Assembly: GCF_035946395.1 (NCBI RefSeq)
Contig: NZ_DASYZI010000149.1
Location: 1-6,304 of the forward strand
Reading direction: 5' to 3'
DNA from: Actinocrinis sp035946395
GTDB taxonomy: Bacteria > Actinomycetota > Actinomycetes > Streptomycetales > Catenulisporaceae
DNA: 6,304 nt
In this document: positions 1 through 6,304 of the stretch, piece by piece
Position numbering within the stretch: the stretch's first letter is position 1
Layout: the number at the start of each line of letters is the position of its first letter
Notes under the pieces: generated by a model
Told to the model about the DNA's origin: nothing
Seen by the model: only the letters and a program-made list of their open reading frames with translations
Database searches by the model: none
Position numbers and translations under genes: made by a program

Positions 1-25
1 TACATCCGGCACCAGCCGACTTAGT

Positions 26-32
26 GGAAGGA
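26..32 (+). promoter_or_regulatory. Ribosome binding site of rplL
   Basis: The sequence GGAAGGA lies 10 bases upstream of the rplL ATG and is a strong match to the anti-Shine-Dalgarno end of 16S rRNA. The same seven bases at the same 10-base spacing recur before rpoB, which helps fix the rpoB start. Confidence 0.85.
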
Positions 33-42
33 CGCCAAGATC

Positions 43-426
43 ATGGCGAAGCTCAGCCAGGACGACCTGCTCGCGCAGTTCGAGGAGATGACCCTCATCG
101 AGCTCTCCGAGTTCGTGAAGGCCTTCGAGGAGAAGTTCGACGTCACCGCCGCCGCCCCGGCCGCCGTGGCCGTCGTTGCCGGTGGCGCTGCCGCCGCCGA
201 GGCCCCGGAGGAGAAGGACGAGTTCGACGTCATCCTCACCGGCGCCGGCGACAAGAAGATCCAGGTCATCAAGGTCGTGCGCGAGCTGACCTCGCTGGGT
301 CTGAAGGAGGCCAAGGACGTCGTGGACGGCGCGCCGAAGGTCCTGCTGGAGAAGGTCAACAAGGAGACCGCCGAGAAGGCCGCCGCGGCCCTCAAGGATG
401 TCGGCGCGGGCGTCACCGTCAAGTAG
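43..426 (+). CDS. rplL: 50S ribosomal protein L7/L12
   Basis: This gene encodes the stalk protein of the large ribosomal subunit, which binds as dimers to L10 and recruits and stimulates GTPase translation factors (EF-Tu, EF-G, IF2). The 127-residue product has the usual family length and layout. Residues 1 to about 35 form the helical dimerisation and L10-binding domain. Residues about 36-57 are an Ala/Val/Gly-rich flexible hinge. Residues about 59-127 are the globular factor-binding domain, with the conserved KKIQVIKVVRE stretch (71-81) and the SLGLKEAK signature (84-91), whose lysines and glycines form the factor contact surface. The ATG start is supported by GGAAGGA 10 bases upstream. By family synteny rplJ (L10) should lie just left of the window. 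The gene is followed by tandem hairpins rather than directly by rpoB. Nothing is truncated or unusual. Confidence 0.98.
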   Translation: MAKLSQDDLLAQFEEMTLIELSEFVKAFEEKFDVTAAAPAAVAVVAGGAAAAEAPEEKDEFDVILTGAGDKKIQVIKVVRELTSLGLKEAKDVVDGAPKVLLEKVNKETAEKAAAALKDVGAGVTVK

Positions 427-437
427 TACGTCAACCG

Positions 438-468
438 CTTGGCGGGCTCGAAGAGCGCATCCGCCGAG
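438..468 (+). other. Small hairpin just after the rplL stop codon
   Basis: Bases 438-445 pair with 461-468 (8 pairs, one G-U). An inner 4-pair stem (446-449 with 453-456) is closed by a three-base GAA loop, leaving a 4-base bulge at 457-460. It sits 12 bases after the rplL stop and 14 bases before the larger hairpin. It may protect the rplL mRNA end or act together with the next hairpin in termination. It is weaker than its neighbour and could be chance in GC-rich DNA. Confidence 0.35.
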
Positions 469-482
469 CTCATGCACCATCT

Positions 483-520
483 CAGTGGGGGCGTGGCCTA
501 TCAGGGTCACGCCCCCACTG
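483..520 (+). terminator. Hairpin terminator or attenuator after rplL
   Basis: Arms 483-495 and 508-520 are a perfect 13-base inverted repeat (CAGTGGGGGCGTG and its complement). The stem can extend inward by four more pairs, two of them G-U, leaving a 4-base loop at 500-503. It begins 57 bases after the rplL stop. No T-tract follows, which is common for actinobacterial terminators but also means that partial termination or an RNA-processing role is possible. Its position matches the rplL-rpoB attenuator known in E. coli. Confidence 0.75.
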
Positions 521-605
521 CGTTCTCGCGCGCCCCCTTGCTCCGCGTCGCGCATCGTTTCCATACACTGATGGCGCTGTGCACCCGAAAGAGGCAACTT
601 ATTCA

Positions 606-690
606 CCGTCAGGAGTGAAGCTGCGCAAGGCGTTCGGACGCGGCGATCATGCAGGTCGGCCGCTGACCGGCGGGTAGACACTCCTGACGG
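606..690. repeat. Perfect 12-base inverted repeat with 61-base spacer
   Basis: The arm CCGTCAGGAGTG (606-617) is exactly repeated in inverted form as CACTCCTGACGG (679-690). The 61-base spacer can form further small stems: 630-633 with 638-641 closed by TCGG, 621-624 with 651-654, and 655-657 with 665-667. As RNA this would be a long closing stem around two inner hairpins. A third, direct, imperfect copy of the right arm (9 of 12 bases) lies at 696-707 and overlaps a possible -35 box, so a DNA operator is an alternative reading. I recognise no known riboswitch, tRNA or mobile-element end here. Confidence 0.6.
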
Positions 691-700
691 GCGGTAACTC

Positions 701-729
701 TTGACGAAAAGCCCTGGGCGCGCGATTCT
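701..729 (+). promoter_or_regulatory. Possible upstream promoter for rpoB
   Basis: TTGACG (701-706) matches the -35 consensus at five of six bases. GATTCT follows at 724-729 after a 17-base spacer. It is a poor -10 box that lacks the first T and matches the consensus at positions 2, 3 and 6. The -35 half is good but the -10 half is weak, so this is only a candidate. If used, it would give a leader of roughly 450 bases before rpoB that contains the hairpins at 780-844, 906-941 and 1059-1112. Confidence 0.3.
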
Positions 730-779
730 TCGGACGTCTGGTTCACCGCGACGGACTGCCAAGGCGGCGCAAAGTCTTA

Positions 780-844
780 GGTCCGGTCGGCGGACTGAAA
801 TCGGACCGGTACAAGGACTCGTGTTCGAGTTACTTGTCGGCGGT
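780..844 (+). other. Structured segment with competing hairpins
   Basis: One hairpin is nested: 805-808 with 841-844, 811-815 with 833-837, and 817-821 with 826-830, closed by the loop TGTT. A second stem pairs 780-787 with 800-807, and a variant pairs 783-788 with 804-809. Both of these share bases 805-808 with the first hairpin, so the folds are mutually exclusive. Alternative folds of this sort can be regulatory, but GC-rich sequence produces them by chance too. Confidence 0.4.
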
Positions 845-905
845 GAGGGGTAGTTTCTCCCCGTGTGCGGGCGGGTCGAGGGTTCCGCTGGAGGCGCACA
901 AAGGC

Positions 906-941
906 GGCTTCCGGGGTGCTGAGGAGCGCCCCGGGACAGCC
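906..941 (+). other. Strong GC hairpin upstream of the rpoB promoter
   Basis: Bases 911-920 pair with 925-934 (10 continuous pairs, one G-U) with loop GAGG. The stem extends through a small internal loop by 906-909 with 938-941. It ends 56 bases before the -35 box at 998. No T-tract follows. It could terminate or attenuate transcription arriving from rplL or from the 701 promoter, or be a double-strand RNase cleavage site. Confidence 0.5.
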
Positions 942-997
942 TGCTAGCCGCTGACCTGGGACGACGTGGAGTCGAGACGACCGGCGAGGGTCCGGGC

Positions 998-1026
998 TCG
1001 ACAGCAGTTGGCCTTTAGGCTACACT
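998..1026 (+). promoter_or_regulatory. Main rpoB promoter, primary sigma factor type
   Basis: The -35 box TCGACA (998-1003) matches TTGACA at five of six bases. After an ideal 17-base spacer comes TACACT (1021-1026), a TANNNT-type -10 box typical of actinobacterial primary sigma (HrdB/SigA) promoters. Transcription should begin near 1031-1035, giving a 5' leader of about 150 bases before the TTG start. It is the best promoter match in the intergenic region and probably drives rpoB-rpoC independently of rplL. Confidence 0.75.
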
Positions 1027-1058
1027 GCTCGTTTGCGCTGCCTTCTATCCTCCCCGCA

Positions 1059-1112
1059 CGCTCCGGAATCGGCCGGTCACTCCTCCATCGGACCGTCCGA
1101 GAGCCCGGAGCG
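1059..1112 (+). other. Hairpin in the rpoB 5' leader
   Basis: The outer stem CGCTCCGG (1059-1066) pairs perfectly with 1105-1112. After an internal loop (1067-1068 against 1101-1104), bases 1069-1078 pair with 1091-1100 with one mismatch, leaving a 12-base loop (1079-1090) that contains CTCCTCC. It starts about 25 bases after the predicted transcription start and ends 57 bases before the ribosome binding site. With 17 pairs in total it is unlikely to be chance. No T-tract follows, so simple attenuation is not obvious; mRNA stability or protein binding are alternatives. Confidence 0.55.
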
Positions 1113-1169
1113 CCAGCTCAGCGGGGTAGCGAGCGACCCGTCGGCGGCGCGCAGTGAGTCCGAGCCCTC

Positions 1170-1176
1170 GGAAGGA
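1170..1176 (+). promoter_or_regulatory. Ribosome binding site fixing the TTG start of rpoB
   Basis: GGAAGGA lies 10 bases before the TTG at 1187, the same sequence and spacing as for rplL. No comparable site precedes the upstream in-frame GTG at 1154. The first bases can join a small stem (1160-1163 with 1168-1171). Confidence 0.8.
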
Positions 1177-1186
1177 CCCCGTCACC

Positions 1187-4100
1187 TTGGCCACCGTCGC
1201 CTCGCGCAACGCCGTGAACGGTAACAACCAGAACGCTTCCAGCACAGCCCCCCGCAGGGTCTCCTTCGCCAAGATCCGCGAACCGCTAGAGGTTCCCAAC
1301 CTCCTCGCCCTCCAGACCGAGAGTTTCGACTGGCTGGTCGGGAACCAGATCTGGAAGGACCGGATCGCCGCCGCCCAGGCCCAGGGCCTCGACGTGCCGA
1401 CCACCTCCGGCCTTGAGGAGATCTTCGAGGAGATCTCGCCGATCGAGGACTTCTCCGGCTCCATGTCGCTCACTTTCCGCGACCACCGCTTCGAGCCGGC
1501 CAAGTACTCGATCGACGAGTGCAAGGAGCGCGACTTCACCTACGCCGCGCCGCTGTTCGTCACCGCCGAGTTCACCAACAACGAGACCGGCGAGATCAAG
1601 TCCCAGACGGTGTTCATGGGCGACTTCCCGCTCATGACCAACAAGGGCACCTTCATCATCAACGGCACCGAGCGCGTGGTCGTCTCGCAGCTGGTCCGCT
1701 CGCCCGGCGTGTACTTCGAACGCTCGGTCGACAAGACCAGCGACAAGGACGTCTTCAACGCCAAGGTGATCCCGTCCCGGGGCGCCTGGCTGGAGCTGGA
1801 GATCGACAAGCGCGACACCGTCGGGGTGCGCATCGACCGTAAGCGCAAGCAGAACGTCACCGTGCTGCTCAAGGCGCTCGGCTGGGACGACGCGAAGATC
1901 CTGGAGGAGTTCGGCGAGTACGAGTCCATGCGGCTGACCCTGGAGAAGGACCACACCGCCACCCAGGACGACGCGCTGCTGGACATCTACCGCAAGCTGC
2001 GCCCGGGCGAGCCGCCGACCCGCGAGGCCGCGCAGAACCTGCTGGAGAACCTGTACTTCAACCACAAGCGCTACGACCTGGCTAAGGTCGGCCGCTACAA
2101 GATCAACAAGAAGCTCGGCCTCGACCAGGGGCTCGACCAGGGCGTGATGACGGTCGACGACATCGTCGCCGCCATCCGCTACATGGTGAAGCTGCACGCC
2201 GGCGAGACCGAGATGGCCCCGGCCCGCGAGGGCGCGCCGATCGTCGTGGTCGAGGTGGACGACATCGACCACTTCGGCAACCGACGCCTGCGCACGGTCG
2301 GCGAGCTGATCCAGAACCAGGTCCGCACCGGCCTGGCCCGCATGGAGCGGGTCGTGCGCGAGCGGATGACCACCCAGGACGTCGAGGCGATCACGCCGCA
2401 GACCCTGATCAACATCCGGCCGGTCGTCGCCTCCATCAAGGAGTTCTTCGGCACCAGCCAGCTGTCCCAGTTCATGGACCAGACCAACCCGCTCTCCGGC
2501 CTCACGCACAAGCGGCGCCTCAACGCGCTCGGCCCCGGCGGTCTGTCCCGCGAGCGGGCCGGCTTCGAGGTGCGCGACGTGCACCCCTCGCACTACGGCC
2601 GGATGTGCCCGATCGAGACGCCGGAAGGCCCGAACATCGGCCTGATCGGCTCGCTGGCCTCGTACGGGCGGATCAACGCGTTCGGCTTCGTGGAGACCCC
2701 GTACCGCAAGGTGGAGAACGGCCGGGTCACCGACGACGTCGACTACCTGACTGCCGACGAGGAGGACCGCTTCGTCATCGCGCAGGCGAACTCCCCGATC
2801 ACCAACGACGGCACCTTCGTCGAGGACCGCGTGCTGGTGCGCCGTCGCGGCGGCGAGGTCGACTACATCCCGCCGACCGACGTGGACTACATGGACGTCT
2901 CGCCGCGGCAGATGGTGTCCGTGGCGACCGCGATGATCCCGTTCCTTGAGCACGACGACGCCAACCGGGCGCTGATGGGCGCGAACATGATGCGCCAGGC
3001 GGTGCCGCTGCTGCGCAGCGAGTCCCCGCTGGTCGGCACCGGCATGGAGTATCGCGCCGCGGTGGACGCCGCCGACGTGGTCGCCGCGCAGAAGGCCGGC
3101 GTGGTCACCGAGGTCACCGCCGACTACGTCACCACCGCCAACGACGACGGCACGCAGACCACCTACCGGGTCGCCAAGTTCCAGCGCTCGAACCAGGGCA
3201 CCTCCTTCAACCAGAAGGTGATCGTGGACGAGGGCGCCCGGGTCGAGGTCGGCCAGGTGCTGGCCGACGGGCCGTGCACCCAGCGCGGCGAGATGGCGCT
3301 CGGCAAGAACCTGCTGGTGGCGTTCATGCCGTGGGAGGGCCACAACTACGAGGACGCGATCATCCTCTCCCAGCGGCTGGTGCAGGACGACGTCCTGTCC
3401 TCGATCCACATCGAGGAGCACGAGGTCGACGCCCGTGACACCAAGCTGGGCCCGGAGGAGATCACCCGGGACATCCCGAACGTCTCCGAGGAGGTGCTCG
3501 CGGACCTCGACGACCGCGGCATCATCCGGATCGGCGCGGACGTGGTGCCCGGCGACATCCTGGTCGGCAAGGTCACGCCAAAGGGCGAGACCGAGCTGAC
3601 CCCGGAGGAGCGGCTGCTGCGCGCGATCTTCGGCGAGAAGGCCCGCGAGGTCCGGGACACCTCCCTCAAGGTGCCGCACGGCGAAGAGGGCAAGGTCATC
3701 GGCGTTCGCATCTTCGACCGGGACGAGGGCGACGAGCTGCCGCCGGGCGTCAACCAGCTGGTCCGGGTGTACGTGGCGCAGAAGCGCAAGATCACCCACG
3801 GCGACAAGCTGGCCGGCCGGCACGGCAACAAGGGCGTCATCGCCAAGATCCTGCCGCAGGAGGACATGCCGTTCCTGGAGGACGGCACCCCCGTCGACAT
3901 CATCCTCAACCCGCTCGGCGTGCCGTCCCGGATGAACCCCGGCCAGGTCATGGAGACCCACCTCGGGTGGGTGGCCAAGACCGGCTGGAAGGTCGAGGGC
4001 AACGACGAGCCGTGGAAGGACCAGCTGCGGGCGATCGGCGCGGACGAGTCGGAGCCGGGCACCAACGTGGCCACCCCGGTCTTCGACGGCGCCCGCGAGG

Positions 4101-4684
4101 ACGAGATCACCGGACTGCTCGGCAGCACCCTGCCGAACCGGGACGGCGTGCAGATGGTCGGCAGCTCCGGCAAGGCGCGCATGTTCGACGGGCGCTCCGG
4201 CGAGCCGTTCCCGTACCCGATCGCGGTCGGCTACATGTACATCCTCAAGCTGCACCACCTGGTGGACGACAAGCTGCACGCCCGCTCGACCGGCCCCTAC
4301 TCGATGATCACGCAGCAGCCGCTGGGCGGTAAGGCCCAGTTCGGCGGCCAGCGGTTCGGCGAGATGGAGGTGTGGGCGCTCGAAGCCTACGGCGCGGCCT
4401 ACGCGTTGCAGGAGCTGCTGACCATCAAGTCCGACGACGTGCTCGGCCGCGTGAAGGTCTACGAGGCCATCGTCAAGGGCGAGAACATCCCCGAACCGGG
4501 CATCCCCGAGTCGTTCAAGGTGCTCATCAAGGAGATGCAGTCGCTCTGCCTGAACGTCGAGGTGCTGTCCTCGGACGGCAACAACATCGAGCTGCGCGAC
4601 ACGGACGAGGACGTCTTCCGGGCCGCGGAGGAGCTGGGTATCGACCTGTCCCGGCGCGAGCCGAGCAGCGTCGAAGAAGTCTGA
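1187..4684 (+). CDS. rpoB: DNA-directed RNA polymerase subunit beta
   Basis: RpoB forms one pincer of RNA polymerase and, with RpoC, the active-site cleft; it also holds the rifamycin pocket. The product is 1165 residues, close to other actinobacterial RpoB proteins. The TTG start at 1187 is chosen for its ribosome binding site and because the protein then begins MATVASRNA, like Streptomyces RpoB (recalled as MAASRNA). A GTG at 1154 would add 11 residues without a binding site. Visible landmarks are the N-terminal lobe core TERVVVSQLVRSPGVYF, rifampicin cluster I (422-448), cluster II ETPEGPNIGLI (477-487), the active-site pair E722-D723 in GHNYEDAII, the GDKLAGRHGNKG motif (872-883) with K874 and K882, and the C-terminal clamp segment from Q1043. 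Residue 446 is Asn where most bacteria have Ser (E. coli Ser531). A GLDQ duplication lies at 311-318. Otherwise the gene looks intact and housekeeping. rpoC follows after 132 bases. Confidence 0.98.
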   Translation: MATVASRNAVNGNNQNASSTAPRRVSFAKIREPLEVPNLLALQTESFDWLVGNQIWKDRIAAAQAQGLDVPTTSGLEEIFEEISPIEDFSGSMSLTFRDHRFEPAKYSIDECKERDFTYAAPLFVTAEFTNNETGEIKSQTVFMGDFPLMTNKGTFIINGTERVVVSQLVRSPGVYFERSVDKTSDKDVFNAKVIPSRGAWLELEIDKRDTVGVRIDRKRKQNVTVLLKALGWDDAKILEEFGEYESMRLTLEKDHTATQDDALLDIYRKLRPGEPPTREAAQNLLENLYFNHKRYDLAKVGRYKINKKLGLDQGLDQGVMTVDDIVAAIRYMVKLHAGETEMAPAREGAPIVVVEVDDIDHFGNRRLRTVGELIQNQVRTGLARMERVVRERMTTQDVEAITPQTLINIRPVVASIKEFFGTSQLSQFMDQTNPLSGLTHKRRLNALGPGGLSRERAGFEVRDVHPSHYGRMCPIETPEGPNIGLIGSLASYGRINAFGFVETPYRKVENGRVTDDVDYLTADEEDRFVIAQANSPITNDGTFVEDRVLVRRRGGEVDYIPPTDVDYMDVSPRQMVSVATAMIPFLEHDDANRALMGANMMRQAVPLLRSESPLVGTGMEYRAAVDAADVVAAQKAGVVTEVTADYVTTANDDGTQTTYRVAKFQRSNQGTSFNQKVIVDEGARVEVGQVLADGPCTQRGEMALGKNLLVAFMPWEGHNYEDAIILSQRLVQDDVLSSIHIEEHEVDARDTKLGPEEITRDIPNVSEEVLADLDDRGIIRIGADVVPGDILVGKVTPKGETELTPEERLLRAIFGEKAREVRDTSLKVPHGEEGKVIGVRIFDRDEGDELPPGVNQLVRVYVAQKRKITHGDKLAGRHGNKGVIAKILPQEDMPFLEDGTPVDIILNPLGVPSRMNPGQVMETHLGWVAKTGWKVEGNDEPWKDQLRAIGADESEPGTNVATPVFDGAREDEITGLLGSTLPNRDGVQMVGSSGKARMFDGRSGEPFPYPIAVGYMYILKLHHLVDDKLHARSTGPYSMITQQPLGGKAQFGGQRFGEMEVWALEAYGAAYALQELLTIKSDDVLGRVKVYEAIVKGENIPEPGIPESFKVLIKEMQSLCLNVEVLSSDGNNIELRDTDEDVFRAAEELGIDLSRREPSSVEEV
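2450..2530 (+). other. Rifampicin cluster I with Asn at the Ser531 position
   Basis: These codons encode RpoB residues 422-448, aligning without gaps to E. coli 507-533 (offset 85). Contact residues Q428 (Gln513), F429 (Phe514), D431 (Asp516), S437 (Ser522), H441 (His526) and R444 (Arg529) are of the sensitive type. Residue 446, codon AAC at 2522-2524, is Asn instead of Ser531, and residue 433 is Thr instead of Asn518. In cluster II, P479 (Pro564) and I487 (Ile572) are unchanged. Ser531 lies at the rifamycin-binding surface and is the commonest site of resistance changes. Predicted reduced rifamycin sensitivity is an inference. Confidence 0.85.
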
Positions 4685-4689
4685 GCGTC

Positions 4690-4736
4690 GGCCGCCGGGC
4701 CGGATCCCGAGGGGGAATCGGCCCGGTCCGGCGGCC
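4690..4736 (+). other. Strong hairpin in the rpoB-rpoC spacer
   Basis: Bases 4690-4703 pair with 4723-4736 to give a 14-pair stem with a single G-U, nearly all G-C. A further small stem (4706-4708 with 4713-4715) is possible inside. It begins 6 bases after the rpoB stop codon. No T-tract follows, and rpoC has no obvious promoter of its own, so full termination is unlikely. Partial attenuation or an RNase-resistant mRNA element between the two cistrons fits better. Confidence 0.6.
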
Positions 4737-4802
4737 CCTGCTCCCGGGACATGGATTCATTTCGCCGCTGCGGGACTTCCCCCTCGCCGCGGTACGAACC
4801 AT

Positions 4803-4807
4803 AAGGA
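4803..4807 (+). promoter_or_regulatory. Ribosome binding site of rpoC
   Basis: AAGGA lies 9 bases upstream of the GTG at 4817 and supports that start over the downstream in-frame codons. Confidence 0.75.
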
Positions 4808-4816
4808 TTGACACAC

Positions 4817-6304
<1,488 letters not shown>

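Larger units (their letters stand above)
427..1186. other. Long non-coding rplL-rpoB intergenic region
   Basis: This 760-base stretch holds no credible protein gene. The short open frames in it have no recognisable product and lack good ribosome binding sites. It contains a terminator-like hairpin near rplL, a 12-base perfect inverted repeat with a third partial copy, two promoter candidates, several strong hairpins and the rpoB leader, each listed separately. In E. coli the equivalent spacer carries a partial transcription attenuator and an RNase III processing site, so a regulatory role fits. The details here are not alignable by eye to that case. Confidence 0.8.

Noticed and set aside
1..24. 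A possible C-terminal end of rplJ ending in TAG at 22-24
   Set aside because: Only seven codons (YIRHQPT) are visible and they do not resemble an L10 C-terminus; the frame could be chance.
538..569. A promoter using TACACT at 564-569, identical to the -10 box of the main rpoB promoter
   Set aside because: The only -35-like sequence, TTGCTC at 538-543, is 20 bases away, which is too far for a normal primary sigma promoter.
571..618. A 15-codon open frame MALCTRKRQLIHRQE in the spacer
   Set aside because: No ribosome binding site, overlaps the inverted repeat, and too short to support without conservation data.
811..837. tRNA-like GTTCGAGT sequence
   Set aside because: No acceptor, D or anticodon arms fit around it; the bases are part of a simple nested hairpin.
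966..1224. Short plus-strand open frames before and overlapping the rpoB start
   Set aside because: They lack ribosome binding sites and recognisable products, and overlap the promoter, leader and rpoB start.
1286..4279. A 997-codon open frame on the minus strand inside rpoB
   Set aside because: It mirrors rpoB codon structure in GC-rich DNA; its translation is low-complexity (rich in Val, Leu, Asp, Arg, His) with no recognisable domain, and rpoB is certain.
4808..4813. A perfect TTGACA -35 hexamer just before rpoC
   Set aside because: No TANNNT -10 box lies 16-18 bases downstream, and it sits between the ribosome binding site and start codon of rpoC.

Overview
The window is a high-GC, forward-strand piece of an actinobacterial chromosome. 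It covers the rplL-rpoB-rpoC segment of the ribosomal protein/RNA polymerase gene cluster. Codons end overwhelmingly in G or C. RpoB and RpoC most resemble, from memory, those of Streptomyces and related orders (Streptomycetales, Catenulisporales, Streptosporangiales). RpoC carries the coiled-coil insertion typical of Actinobacteria. I cannot name genus or species from the sequence alone.

Layout: 1-42 is the spacer before rplL, with a strong ribosome binding site. rplL (43-426) encodes ribosomal stalk protein L7/L12 and is complete. A 760-base stretch without a credible gene follows (427-1186). It holds a terminator-like hairpin just after rplL, an unexplained long inverted repeat, two possible promoters (the one at 998-1026 is convincing), several further hairpins and a structured rpoB leader. 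rpoB (1187-4684) is complete and is best started at a TTG codon. A 132-base spacer with a strong hairpin leads to rpoC (4817 to the right edge), which is cut off before its catalytic NADFDGD motif.

The genes serve gene expression: L7/L12 recruits translation factors to the ribosome, while RpoB and RpoC together form the RNA polymerase active-site cleft. The layout suggests that rplL transcription is largely stopped or processed after the stalk gene and that rpoBC is driven mainly by its own promoter, with rpoC co-transcribed across the hairpin-bearing spacer. This is inference from sequence signals.

There is no new multi-gene system here. The most notable points are an asparagine in RpoB at the position equivalent to E. 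coli Ser531 in the rifampicin-binding pocket, which predicts natural reduced sensitivity to rifamycins, and the densely structured rplL-rpoB intergenic region with a three-copy 12-base motif of unknown role.
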